Of a stretch of DNA of 15,492 bases, positions 7,022-13,748 are shown piece by piece. The translations under genes and the position numbers were made by a program. A model generated the notes under the pieces. The model made no database searches and had not been told where the DNA came from. It worked only from the letters and a program-made list of their open reading frames with translations. Numbering within the stretch: position 1 is the stretch's first letter; each line of letters starts with the position of its first letter. The stretch comes from Actinobacteria bacterium 13_1_20CM_4_69_9 (lineage in GTDB: Bacteria > Actinomycetota > Thermoleophilia > Gaiellales > Gaiellaceae): positions 1-15,492 of the forward strand of contig MNJC01000049.1 of the NCBI GenBank assembly GCA_001920085.1. The letters are read 5' to 3'.

Positions 7022-7426
7022 CTACGAAGACTGCTCGGGCAGTGGTGCGAAGAGGTCGACGACCGTGCCGTCCGGGTCCTTCAGTTGCGCGTAGCGCTGG
7101 CCCCAGAAGGCATCCCAGGGCTCCTTGTGCGGTGATCCGCCGGCTTCGAGGAGCTCGGCGTAGACGCGGTCGACCTCTTCGAGCGAGTCGCACTTGAACG
7201 CGCCGGCGACCGTGTGGCCGCCGCTCGGGCGCTGCCACTCCGGGTCGAACATCTTGATCACGGACTCGGCGTCGAGCATGTAGCGCAGTCCGCCCGGGAG
7301 CTGCGCCTCGACGTGGTCTTCGCCCTCGGCGCCTTCGGGAAAGTCGAGCCCGAGCTTGCGGTAGAACGCCACCGAGCGCGCCATGTCGGCGACGACGATC
7401 CCGAACGCCTCGAAGCGCGGGGTCAT
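7022..7426 (-). CDS. VOC-superfamily (glyoxalase/bleomycin-resistance fold) protein
   Basis: A 134-residue protein made of the two beta-alpha-beta-beta-beta units of the vicinal-oxygen-chelate fold: FEAFGIVVADMARSVAFYRKLGLDFP (5-30) in the first and AGAFKCDSLEEVDRVYAELLEAG (74-96) followed by WGQRYAQLKDPDGTVVDLFAP (108-128) in the second. The usual terminal metal ligand Glu of the NxIEL/DLF stretch is replaced by Asp (VVDLF), and the first-strand His is absent, so it may be a binding or antibiotic-sequestering member rather than a metal-dependent glyoxalase; substrate unknown. The ATG overlaps the stop of the upstream HD-domain gene by four bases (ATGA), and GAGGTGG lies seven bases before it (7434-7440). 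The open frame upstream of this ATG overlaps the HD gene and is not used. Confidence 0.87.
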   Translation of the reverse strand: MTPRFEAFGIVVADMARSVAFYRKLGLDFPEGAEGEDHVEAQLPGGLRYMLDAESVIKMFDPEWQRPSGGHTVAGAFKCDSLEEVDRVYAELLEAGGSPHKEPWDAFWGQRYAQLKDPDGTVVDLFAPLPEQSS

Positions 7427-7974
7427 GCTGCGGCCACCTCGGCCCCCTGCAGCGCTGCGACGACGTTGCGGATGTGCTCGTCGAGGTCGAGCCCGAGCCC
7501 TTCGGCGCCGGCGTACACCTCGTCGCGATGCACTCCGGCGGCGAACGACGGCTGCTTCAGCTTCTTCTTGACCGATTTGGGCTCCAGCCCCTCGAGGCCG
7601 TTCGGCCGCACGAGCGCGACCGCGTGCACGAAGCCCGACAGCTCGTCGCACGCAAAGAGCGTCTTTTTCAGTTGCGTGTCGCGCGGAATCGAAAGGTGCT
7701 CGGCATGGGAGAGCACGGCGTCGATCACCTCCTCGGGATAGCCCTCCTCGCGCAGGATCGGCGCTCCGTCCTGCGGATGCTGGTCGAGCGTCGGATGCAC
7801 CTCGTAGTCGAAGTCGTGGAGGAGGCCGACTGCGCGCCAGAGCTCCTCGTCCTCGCCGAGCTCACGCGCGTACCAGCCCATGCACGCCTCGACGCCGAGC
7901 GCGTGACGGAGCAGCGGCTCGCTCTTCGTGTACTTCGTGAGCGTCTCCCAGGCGCGTTCGCGTGTGACTTCCAC
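7423..7974 (-). CDS. HD-domain protein (putative metal-dependent phosphohydrolase)
   Basis: A 183-residue protein with the HD-domain pattern: H24 in LLRHALGVE, H53-D54 in VGLLHDFDYEVHP, H90 in AVLSHAEHL, and D110 in FACDELSGFVHAVAL. These are the expected metal-binding His and Asp residues, so hydrolase activity on a nucleotide or phosphoester is plausible; the substrate cannot be told. It resembles the stand-alone HDIG-type hydrolases common in bacteria. The start is a GTG only 20 bases from the divergent murA start; a TAGCCT box on the minus strand ends 9 bases before it. Its stop overlaps the start of the VOC gene (ATGA), so HD, VOC and the small membrane protein probably form one transcription unit. 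Confidence 0.88.
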   Translation of the reverse strand: MEVTRERAWETLTKYTKSEPLLRHALGVEACMGWYARELGEDEELWRAVGLLHDFDYEVHPTLDQHPQDGAPILREEGYPEEVIDAVLSHAEHLSIPRDTQLKKTLFACDELSGFVHAVALVRPNGLEGLEPKSVKKKLKQPSFAAGVHRDEVYAGAEGLGLDLDEHIRNVVAALQGAEVAAA

Positions 7975-7982
7975 CGCGTGGG

Positions 7983-7989
7983 TAGGCTA
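7983..7989. promoter_or_regulatory. Leaderless-type -10 box of murA, readable on both strands
   Basis: TAGGCTA gives TAGGCT on the plus strand, six bases before the murA ATG, the classic leaderless spacing. On the minus strand it gives TAGCCT, nine bases before the GTG of the HD-domain gene. Only 20 bases separate the two start codons, so the promoters must overlap. No Shine-Dalgarno sequence precedes murA. The -35 regions are not convincing. Confidence 0.55.
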
Positions 7990-7994
7990 CCGCG

Positions 7995-9305
7995 ATGTCG
8001 CAGACGGCCGTCATCGGTCGCGCCGCGGAATCCTTCGTGATCGAGGGCGGCCGGGCTCTCCACGGAAGGATCGAGGCCGCCGGCAACAAGAACGGCGCGC
8101 TCCCGATCCTGGCCGCGTGCCTGCTCACGACGGAGCCTGTCACCCTCCGGAACGTCCCGCGGATCGCGGACGTCGAGACGATGCTCGAGCTGCTGAACGA
8201 CGTTGGCGCCGAGGCGGACTGGATCGGTGCCAACGAGGTGCGAGTGCAGGCGGCCGACGTGACGAAGCAGGAGCTCGACGATGAGCTCTGCAGCCGCATG
8301 CGCGCGTCGTTCCTGCTCACCGGGCCGTTGCTCGCGCGGCTCGGCGCCGTCAGCGCGCCGCCGCCGGGCGGCGACGTGATCGGACGCCGCCGGCTCGACC
8401 CGCACATCCACGCTTTCGCAGAGCTCGGCGCGCACATCGACATCGGCCGCCGCTACGAGATGCGGGCGGGCGGCCTGCACGGCAAGCCCGTCTTCCTGGA
8501 CGAGGCGAGCGTGATGGCGACCGAGAACGCGGTGATGGTCGCGGCGCTGACGCCGGGCGAGACCGTCATCGGGAACGCCGCCTGCGAGCCGCACGTCCAG
8601 GACCTCTGCCGGTTTCTCGGCTCGCTCGGCGCGCGCATCACGGGCATCGAGTCGAACGTCCTGCGCATCGAGGGCGTGCAGTCGCTCTCCGGTGGGGACT
8701 GGGAGATCGGTCCGGACCACATCGAGGTCGGCAGCTTCATCGGCCTCGCGGCGATCACGGGCAGCGACGTGACGATCGACGGCGTCAAGCAGGCCGACCT
8801 CGCGTCCATCCTGCACGCGTTCGAGAAGCTCGGCGTGATCGTCGAGCGGGAAGGCGACTCGGTGCGCGTCCCGCCGCGGCAGGAGCTGGTCGTCCAGGAC
8901 GACCTCGGCGGTCACGTTCCGAAGATCGAGGACGGCCCGTGGCCGGCGTTTCCGTCCGACCTCACCTCCGTCGCGCTGACCGTCGCGACGCAGGCGACGG
9001 GAACGCTCCTGATGTTCGAGAAGATGTTCGAGAACCGCCTGTTCTTCACCGACAAGCTGGTGAGCATGGGTGCGCGCATCATCCTCTGCGACCCGCACCG
9101 CGCGGTCGTCACCGGCCCGTCGAAGCTGTCCGGCCAGCGGATGGAGAGCCCCGACATCCGCGCCGGCATGGCGATGCTGCTAGCGAGCCTGTGCGCGGAG
9201 GGGCCCTCGACCATCGGCGCCGTGTACCAGATCGACAAGGGCTACGAGCGCATCGACGAGCGGCTGCGCGCTCTCGGCGCGCAGATCGAACGCATCGAGA
9301 GTTAG
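7995..9305 (+). CDS. murA: UDP-N-acetylglucosamine 1-carboxyvinyltransferase (MurA) with Asp in place of catalytic Cys
   Basis: A 436-residue enolpyruvyl transferase, the usual MurA length, catalysing the first committed step of peptidoglycan synthesis: enolpyruvyl transfer from PEP to UDP-GlcNAc in the cytoplasm. Motifs: GNKNGALPILAACLL (30-44, K32 the PEP-binding lysine), RMRASFLLTGPLLARLG (101-117), the active-site loop PPPGGDVIGRRRLDPH (122-137), FPSDLTSVALTVATQATG (319-336, D322 equivalent to the E. coli Asp305 region), MFEKMFENRLFF (340-351) and SPDIRAGMAMLLASL (385-399, R389). The loop has Asp127 where E. coli has Cys115; this Cys-to-Asp state is known in mycobacterial and chlamydial MurA and makes the enzyme insensitive to fosfomycin. 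The ATG lies six bases after TAGGCT, pointing to a leaderless mRNA. It heads the large plus-strand gene run. Confidence 0.96.
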   Translation: MSQTAVIGRAAESFVIEGGRALHGRIEAAGNKNGALPILAACLLTTEPVTLRNVPRIADVETMLELLNDVGAEADWIGANEVRVQAADVTKQELDDELCSRMRASFLLTGPLLARLGAVSAPPPGGDVIGRRRLDPHIHAFAELGAHIDIGRRYEMRAGGLHGKPVFLDEASVMATENAVMVAALTPGETVIGNAACEPHVQDLCRFLGSLGARITGIESNVLRIEGVQSLSGGDWEIGPDHIEVGSFIGLAAITGSDVTIDGVKQADLASILHAFEKLGVIVEREGDSVRVPPRQELVVQDDLGGHVPKIEDGPWPAFPSDLTSVALTVATQATGTLLMFEKMFENRLFFTDKLVSMGARIILCDPHRAVVTGPSKLSGQRMESPDIRAGMAMLLASLCAEGPSTIGAVYQIDKGYERIDERLRALGAQIERIES

Positions 9306-9308
9306 GGT
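9303..9308 (+). promoter_or_regulatory. Possible internal -10 box before the HisB-like gene
   Basis: TAGGGT begins at the murA stop codon itself and lies eight bases before the ATG at 9317, which would fit a leaderless internal promoter. The motif is degenerate, so this could be chance. Confidence 0.25.
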
Positions 9309-9316
9309 CCGGGCCG

Positions 9317-9847
9317 ATGGCGGCGACCGGCCAGGGGCGCGCGAGCGCACGCGTGAACACGAACGGGCGGGGGGAGACGAACGTCGCGACCGGCGTCCCC
9401 GTGCTCGACCATCTACTGACGCTGCTCGCGCAATACGCGTCGTTCGACCTTGCGCTCGAGGTCGAGCCCGGCGACCCCGAGGTGGAGATCACGGCAGCCG
9501 CGCGCTCTCTCGGCCAGGCACTGGCCGGCCCGTTGCGCGCGGCCGGCGTCCGCGGCCACGGCTCGGCGGTGCTTCCGGTCGACGAGGCGCTCGCGCACGT
9601 CACGCTCGAGGCGTCCGGCCGTCCGCTGCTCGTCTCGAAGGTCGACCTGTCGCAGGCGCGGATCGCCGGCCTCGCCGGCGACCTGGCAGGGCGCTTCCTC
9701 GAGGAGCTCACTCAGACCGCGGGGCTGACACTTCACGTCCGGCTCGTCGAGGGCAGCGACTCGCAGCACGTGCTCGAGGCGATCTTCAAGGCACTCGGGG
9801 TCGCGCTCGCGCAGGCGCTCAGACCGCGCAGAAGGGAGGAGGCATGA
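9317..9847 (+). CDS. Divergent HisB-like (imidazoleglycerol-phosphate dehydratase fold) protein lacking metal motifs
   Basis: A 176-residue protein clearly related to imidazoleglycerol-phosphate dehydratase: RGETNVATGVPVLDHLLTLLAQY (18-40), GDPEVEI (52-58), LPVDEALAHVTLEASGRPLLV (86-106), LAGRFLEELTQTAGLTLHVRLVEG (123-146) and QHVLEAIFKALGVALAQAL (150-168). True HisB is about 195-200 residues and has two HHxxE metal motifs. Here the first (HHTVED) is replaced by ITAAAR (58-63), and the second (NxHHxxEA) is reduced to SQHVLEA, keeping one His and the Glu; about ten residues before TGVPVLDH are also gone. It is therefore unlikely to be a normal histidine-pathway dehydratase and may be structural, regulatory or have a new activity. 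No his genes surround it. ATG start is 11 bases after the murA stop; its stop overlaps the RidA start (ATGA). Confidence 0.85.
   Translation: MAATGQGRASARVNTNGRGETNVATGVPVLDHLLTLLAQYASFDLALEVEPGDPEVEITAAARSLGQALAGPLRAAGVRGHGSAVLPVDEALAHVTLEASGRPLLVSKVDLSQARIAGLAGDLAGRFLEELTQTAGLTLHVRLVEGSDSQHVLEAIFKALGVALAQALRPRRREEA
9832..9839 (+). promoter_or_regulatory. Ribosome-binding site of the RidA-family gene
   Basis: AAGGGAGG lies four bases before the ATG at 9844, inside the end of the HisB-like gene. With the ATGA overlap this suggests both coupling and independent initiation. Confidence 0.6.
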
Positions 9848-10227
9848 AGGAAGTCATCCGCACGGGGACGGCGCCCGCGCCGTTCCAGGGCGCGCCGTAC
9901 TCGCAGGCGATCAAGGCCAACGGGCTCGTGTTCGTCTCGGGGCAGCTCGCGTTGAAGCCCGACCACGCCGAGATCGTGGGCGACAACATCACCGACCAGA
10001 CCGAGCAGGTGCTGACGAACCTGCGCGCGATCCTCGAGGCGGCGGGCAGCGGCATCGACCAGCTCGTGAAGACGACAGTCTTCCTCCAGAGCCTCGACGA
10101 CTTCCCGGCGATGAACGAGGTGTACAGGCAGCACGTGGGCGACCAGCCGCCCGCCCGCTCGACCGTCGAGGTCGCCAAGCTCCCGTCCGGCGCGCTCGTC
10201 GAGATCGAGGCCGTCGCGCTCGCCTAG
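9844..10227 (+). CDS. ridA: RidA family protein (enamine/imine deaminase type)
   Basis: A 127-residue member of the YjgF/YER057c/UK114 family, exactly the usual size. The fold hallmarks are APYSQAIKANGLVFVSGQLAL (17-37), VLTNLRAILEAAGSGIDQLVKTTVFL (56-81) and PPARSTVEVAKLPSGALVEIEAVA (102-125). R105 and E120, which define the active RidA subgroup, are both present at the canonical positions; the Cys107 of E. coli RidA is Thr here. RidA proteins are cytosolic trimers that hydrolyse reactive enamine/imine intermediates made by PLP enzymes such as threonine dehydratase. It overlaps the HisB-like gene by four bases and lies six bases before the tRNA nucleotidyltransferase gene, so it is co-transcribed in the murA run. 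No PLP dehydratase is next to it; YggS, itself a PLP-binding protein, is three genes downstream, though a functional link is only a guess. Confidence 0.92.
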   Translation: MKEVIRTGTAPAPFQGAPYSQAIKANGLVFVSGQLALKPDHAEIVGDNITDQTEQVLTNLRAILEAAGSGIDQLVKTTVFLQSLDDFPAMNEVYRQHVGDQPPARSTVEVAKLPSGALVEIEAVALA

Positions 10228-10233
10228 CGCGCA

Positions 10234-11553
10234 ATGGACCGCACGATCGAGGACTTCGTCCGAGGCCTCGGGCTCGATGCCTATCTCGTCGGCGGCGCCG
10301 TGCGCGACGAGCTCCTCGGGCTCGAGTCGAAGGACGCGGACTTCGTCGTTCCCGGAGTCGACTACGACGGCCTGCGTCGCGCGCTCGAGCCACACGGGAA
10401 GGTCGAGGACTTCGAGGTCGCGGGCAGGCGCGTCGGGGCGCGGCTCTATCCGCGCGACCGACGTGTGCGAGCTGCGGCGCCGGCCGGGATCGAGTTCGCT
10501 CCGCCGCGCGCGGAGCGCAGCACCGGCCCGGGGCGGCACGACTTCGTGATCGTCGCGGACCCGTCGCTGTCGATCGAGGACGACATGGCCCGCCGGGACT
10601 TCACGGTGAACGCGATCGCGAAGCGCCTCGCGACGGGCGAGCTCGTCGATCCGTTCGACGGTGCCGAAGACGTGCGCAACAGGGTGCTGCGGGCTGTCTC
10701 CCGCGGGAGCTTTGCCGAGGATCCGCTACGAATCGTGCGCGGCCTGCGCCTCGTCTCCCAACGGGGCCTGACCCCGGATGCGCCGACACTGCAACAGATG
10801 CGTGACGAGGCCGCAAACGTCGGCCTCGTCTCGGGCGAGCGGCTCGGCGACGAGCTGGCGAAGCTCCTGCTGGGGACGGAGCCCGCACCTGCGCTGCGGC
10901 TCGCGCGTGACACGGGCGTGCTCGCGCAGTTGCTCCCCGAGCTCGAGCCGGCGATCGGCTTCGAGCAGAACAGCGCGCGCCAGCACCTGCCGCTGGACGA
11001 GCACATCTTCGAGGTCGTCCAGGCCGCCGCCGATGCGGACGCGCCTCTCACCGTCCGCCTCGGCGCCTTGCTGCACGACGCCGGCAAGCCCGCCGCGAAC
11101 GGCGACCACGCGCAACGCGGGGCTCGTCTCGCCGGCCAGGCGCTCGACCGGCTGCGGTATCCGGCCCGTCTGCGCGCGTCCGTCGTACGGCTGGTCGCCG
11201 CCCATGCGTTCCCGCTGGACGACGTCGACGAGCACTTCGCACGCCGCTTCCTCCGCGAGCACGGCGACGAGCTCGCGTTCGACCTGGTCGCGCACAAACA
11301 GGCCGACCTGCGCGGCAAGCAGGTGCCTCAGGAGGAGCGCGACGCGGCCGCGCGGCTCCACGACCTGCTGGAGCAGGAGCGCGCGCAGCCGCACCGGCTC
11401 GCCGATCTCGCGGTGAACGGCAGCGACCTGATCGAGCTCGGCTACCGCGAAGGCCCGGAGCTCGGCCATACGCTCGAGTCGCTGCTGGACGCGGTCGTGG
11501 ACGATCCATCGCTGAACACACGCGAGCAACTGCTGGAGCGGGCCCGGCGATGA
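10234..11553 (+). CDS. cca: CCA tRNA nucleotidyltransferase / poly(A) polymerase family with HD domain
   Basis: A 439-residue class II nucleotidyltransferase. The head domain holds YLVGGAVRDELLG (17-29), the catalytic Asp pair in SKDADFVV (D34 and D36), and RRDFTVNAIAKRL (120-132). The neck segment contains DPLRIVRGLRLVSQ (163-176). A C-terminal HD domain follows, with LPLDEHIFEVV (252-262) and GALLHDAGKP (277-286, H281-D282). Such proteins add or repair the 3' CCA end of tRNA; sequence alone does not separate CCA-adding enzymes from the A-adding type or from poly(A) polymerase I. Length and HD domain fit the CCA group seen in many Gram-positive bacteria. The ATG lies six bases after the RidA stop; the gene's own stop overlaps the pgeF start (ATGA). 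No frameshift is seen. Confidence 0.93.
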   Translation: MDRTIEDFVRGLGLDAYLVGGAVRDELLGLESKDADFVVPGVDYDGLRRALEPHGKVEDFEVAGRRVGARLYPRDRRVRAAAPAGIEFAPPRAERSTGPGRHDFVIVADPSLSIEDDMARRDFTVNAIAKRLATGELVDPFDGAEDVRNRVLRAVSRGSFAEDPLRIVRGLRLVSQRGLTPDAPTLQQMRDEAANVGLVSGERLGDELAKLLLGTEPAPALRLARDTGVLAQLLPELEPAIGFEQNSARQHLPLDEHIFEVVQAAADADAPLTVRLGALLHDAGKPAANGDHAQRGARLAGQALDRLRYPARLRASVVRLVAAHAFPLDDVDEHFARRFLREHGDELAFDLVAHKQADLRGKQVPQEERDAAARLHDLLEQERAQPHRLADLAVNGSDLIELGYREGPELGHTLESLLDAVVDDPSLNTREQLLERARR

Positions 11554-12257
11554 GCGTCCCGCTGCTGCGGTGGGATGCGCCGGGCCCATACCGGGTCGCG
11601 TTCTCGATGCGGCACGGCGGCGTCAGCGTCGGGCCGTACGAGTCACTCAACCTCGGTGTGCTCACCGAGGACCGTCCGGAGAACGCGCACGAGAACCGCC
11701 GCCGCCTCTGCGAGGCCGTCGGAGCCGATGCAGAGCGGCTCGCGATGAACCGCCAGGTGCACGCGGCGACGGTGAACCAGGCCGTCGCGGGCGAGCGCGG
11801 GCGGGAGGGCGACGGCCTCTGGACGGAGGACCCGGACGTCCCGATGCTGAAGCTCACCGCAGACTGTCTCCCGATCGCAATCGCGCGCCGGAACGGTGGC
11901 GCGGGGCTCGCGCTGCTGCACGCCGGCCGCCTCGGCCTCCTCGAGGGGATCGTCGAGGCGGGCGTCGCGGCGCTCGGCGCGGGAGAATTGCTCGCGGCCG
12001 TCGGCCCCGGCATCGGGCCTTGCTGCTACGAAGTCGGCGACGAGATCGCCGACGCGTACCGTGCGCGCTTCGGCCCGACGTTCGTGCGTGGGCGCAATCT
12101 CGACCTCTGGGCGGCCGCGGAGCGCGTGCTGTGCGACGCGGGCGTCGCGTCGGTCGAGCGGATCGACGTCTGCACCGCGTGCAGCGAGGACTTCTTCTCA
12201 CATCGCCGCGACAAGGGCGTCACCGGCCGCCAGGGAGTGATCGGCTACGTCGCCTGA
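11550..12257 (+). CDS. pgeF: Peptidoglycan editing factor PgeF (YfiH / laccase-domain family)
   Basis: A 235-residue YfiH-family protein. The family signature is SMRHGGVSVGPYESLNLG (19-36), NRQVHAATV (67-75, H71), LTADCLPIAI (102-111, C106), ALLHAGRLGLLEGIV (121-135, H124), VGPGIGPCCYEVGDEI (151-166) and CTACSEDFFSHRRDKGVTGRQGVIGY (208-233). H71, C106 and H124 are the expected zinc/active-site ligands. Members have been described as polyphenol oxidases or purine nucleoside phosphorylases, and in E. coli as an editor that prevents L-Ser being built into the peptidoglycan stem. The usual HAGWRG motif is HAGRLG here. The gene overlaps the end of cca by four bases (ATGA) and precedes yggS and sepF, which is the standard context in Gram-positive division clusters. 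Confidence 0.94.
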   Translation: MSVPLLRWDAPGPYRVAFSMRHGGVSVGPYESLNLGVLTEDRPENAHENRRRLCEAVGADAERLAMNRQVHAATVNQAVAGERGREGDGLWTEDPDVPMLKLTADCLPIAIARRNGGAGLALLHAGRLGLLEGIVEAGVAALGAGELLAAVGPGIGPCCYEVGDEIADAYRARFGPTFVRGRNLDLWAAAERVLCDAGVASVERIDVCTACSEDFFSHRRDKGVTGRQGVIGYVA

Positions 12258-12306
12258 CGCCGTTCGCGCCAACTACGAGCAGATCCGCACGGACGTCGGC
12301 GCACAG

Positions 12307-12840
12307 GTGATGGTCGTCGCGGCTACCAAGTACGTCGACCTCCGCGACATGGAGGTCCTCGTTCGCGCGGGCGTCGAGGTCGTCGGCGAGAACCGCGCGC
12401 AGGATCTCGAGCGCAAGCACGCCGAGTACGGCGACGCCTTCCGCTGGCACTTCATCGGCCATCTGCAGTCGAACAAGGTGAAGGCCGTCAACCGCATGTG
12501 CGAGCTCGTGCACTCGCTGGACTCGGAGTCGGCCGCGCGGAGGCTCTCGGTGCCGGCGCTCGTCGAGGTCAACCTCTCCGGCGAGCGCTCGAAGTCCGGC
12601 ATCGCACCCGAGGACCTGCCGCGCTTCCTCGAGCTCTCGAGCGGCGTCCGCGGCCTGATGACCATGCCGCCGGAGACGAACGACCCCGAGGCGTCGCGCC
12701 CGTATTTCCGGCGCCTGCGCGAGCTCGCGGAGCAGCACGGCCTCCACGAGCTGTCGATGGGGACGAGCCAGGACTACCGCGTCGCCGCGGAAGAGGGCGC
12801 CACCCTGATCCGCGTGGGCTCAATCCTGTACCGGGAGTAA
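12307..12840 (+). CDS. yggS: YggS/YlmE-family PLP-binding protein (PLP homeostasis), start unclear
   Basis: A PLP-binding single-domain TIM-barrel protein of the YggS/PLPBP family, which buffers pyridoxal phosphate and affects amino-acid balance. From the first standard start (GTG 12307, or ATG 12310) it has 177 residues: MVVAATKYVDL with K8 as the PLP lysine, GENRAQDLERKH (27-38), WHFIGHLQSNKVKAVNR (48-64), PALVEVNLSGERSKSGI (84-100), LMTMPP (116-121) and SMGTSQDYRVAAEEGATLIRVGSILY (150-175). The same frame is open back to 12241 and encodes DAVRANYEQIRTDVGAQ (12256-12306), matching the conserved first helix of the family, but that part contains no ATG, GTG or TTG. Either the N-terminal helix is lost, or a rare start codon is used. 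It follows pgeF and lies 13 bases before sepF. Confidence 0.85.
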   Translation: MMVVAATKYVDLRDMEVLVRAGVEVVGENRAQDLERKHAEYGDAFRWHFIGHLQSNKVKAVNRMCELVHSLDSESAARRLSVPALVEVNLSGERSKSGIAPEDLPRFLELSSGVRGLMTMPPETNDPEASRPYFRRLRELAEQHGLHELSMGTSQDYRVAAEEGATLIRVGSILYRE

Positions 12841-12853
12841 CATTTCGCCCGCA

Positions 12854-13381
12854 ATGGGCTTCACCGACGTCTGGAACAAGACCCTCGTCTACTTCGGCAT
12901 CGCCGAGGAGGAGGACTGGGACGAGGACGGCTACGTCACGGACGAGGACATTCAGCGCAGCTACGCCGAGCGCCCGAACGTCCGCCGCCTGGCGCCGCGG
13001 CGGCGCGACAGGGAGTTCGACGACTGGACCGACCCGGAGCCGAGCTCCGACCGAACCGAGGTTCTACGGCCGCGCGTCGCTGCCGTTCCCGGCCCCGCCT
13101 CGGTGCGCGTCCACCTCGTCATCCCGCGCAGCTTCAACGACGCGCAGCAGATCGCGGACAAGTTCAAGGACGCGATCCCGGTCATCCTCAACCTCCAGAG
13201 CACCGACGGGGATCTCTCCAAGCGCCTCATCGACTTCGCGAGCGGTCTGACCTACGCACTCGACGGCGGCATGCAGCGCGTCGCGGACAAGGTGTTCCTG
13301 CTCACGCCGCGAAACGTCGAGGTATCCGCCGAGGAGCGCGCGCGATTGCTCGAGCGCGGCGGCTTTTTCAATCAGGCGTAA
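12854..13381 (+). CDS. sepF: Cell division protein SepF
   Basis: A 175-residue SepF. The first helix, MGFTDVWNKTLVYFGIAEEE, is the amphipathic membrane-binding segment; it is followed by an acidic, disordered linker (about 18-82, DWDEDGYVTDED) and the C-terminal SepF/DUF552 domain: VRVHLVIPRSFNDAQQIADKF (85-105), AIPVILNLQ (108-116), LSKRLIDFASGLTYALDGGMQRVADKVFLLTPRNVEVS (121-158). SepF binds the C-terminus of FtsZ and tethers the Z ring to the membrane; actinobacteria lack FtsA and rely on it. The ATG start is fixed by the membrane helix. It sits in the standard pgeF-yggS-sepF-yggT-divIVA order. Confidence 0.95.
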   Translation: MGFTDVWNKTLVYFGIAEEEDWDEDGYVTDEDIQRSYAERPNVRRLAPRRRDREFDDWTDPEPSSDRTEVLRPRVAAVPGPASVRVHLVIPRSFNDAQQIADKFKDAIPVILNLQSTDGDLSKRLIDFASGLTYALDGGMQRVADKVFLLTPRNVEVSAEERARLLERGGFFNQA

Positions 13382-13420
13382 CACGCCAGGAGAAGGGCTC
13401 GGGAGGCCGAACTGAGCCAC

Positions 13421-13732
13421 ATGGGCGGTGGCGCCATGCTCGGCTTGCTCTTCGACGCGATCAACAGCGTCGAGAGCTTCCTGCAGGTCTTCGTATACGT
13501 CTACTCGCTGCTGATCCTCGGGTACATCATCACGTCCTGGGTGCGCATGCCGTACTCGGTCTGGTTGAACCGGATCCAGCGCTTCCTCTACGACGTGTGC
13601 GATCCGTACCTGCGGATGTGGCGCCGCGTGCTGCCGAACTTCGGCCCGCTCGACCTCTCGCCGGTGGTGGGAGTCGCCGCCCTCTATGTCCTTCTCGCGG
13701 TTGCGATCAACATCCTCGACCGCCTGCATTGA
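13421..13732 (+). CDS. yggT: YggT family membrane protein (YlmG)
   Basis: A 103-residue integral membrane protein with one YggT unit: a first hydrophobic helix (about 20-41, FLQVFVYVYSLLILGYIITSW), a polar loop with the family signature RIQRFLYDVCDPYLRMWRRVLPNFGPLDLSPVV (51-83), and a second helix (about 84-100, GVAALYVLLAVAINIL). The family lies next to sepF and divIVA across Gram-positives and plant plastids and is implicated in membrane or division-site organisation; its molecular role is not settled. Two ATG starts are possible: 13421, 15 bases after GGGAGG at 13401-13406, or 13436, giving MLGLLFDAINSVES; the shorter form resembles family starts and cannot be excluded. Bases 13382-13420 hold no gene. 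Confidence 0.9.
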   Translation: MGGGAMLGLLFDAINSVESFLQVFVYVYSLLILGYIITSWVRMPYSVWLNRIQRFLYDVCDPYLRMWRRVLPNFGPLDLSPVVGVAALYVLLAVAINILDRLH

Positions 13733-13734
13733 AA

Positions 13735-13740
13735 GGGGAG
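13735..13740 (+). promoter_or_regulatory. Ribosome-binding site of divIVA
   Basis: GGGGAG, eight bases before the ATG at 13749, selects that start over upstream ones in the same open frame, which would add a sequence without DivIVA character. Confidence 0.6.
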
Positions 13741-13748
13741 ACGATGCG

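Noticed and set aside
7725..9098. A 457-codon minus-strand open frame opposite murA
   Set aside because: No family motif; composition rich in Arg, Asp, His and Val with no domain pattern; lies fully opposite murA and the HD gene.
9317..9847. Annotating this gene as a functional histidine-pathway hisB
   Set aside because: The HHxxED motif is absent, the second HH motif is incomplete, and no other his gene is nearby.
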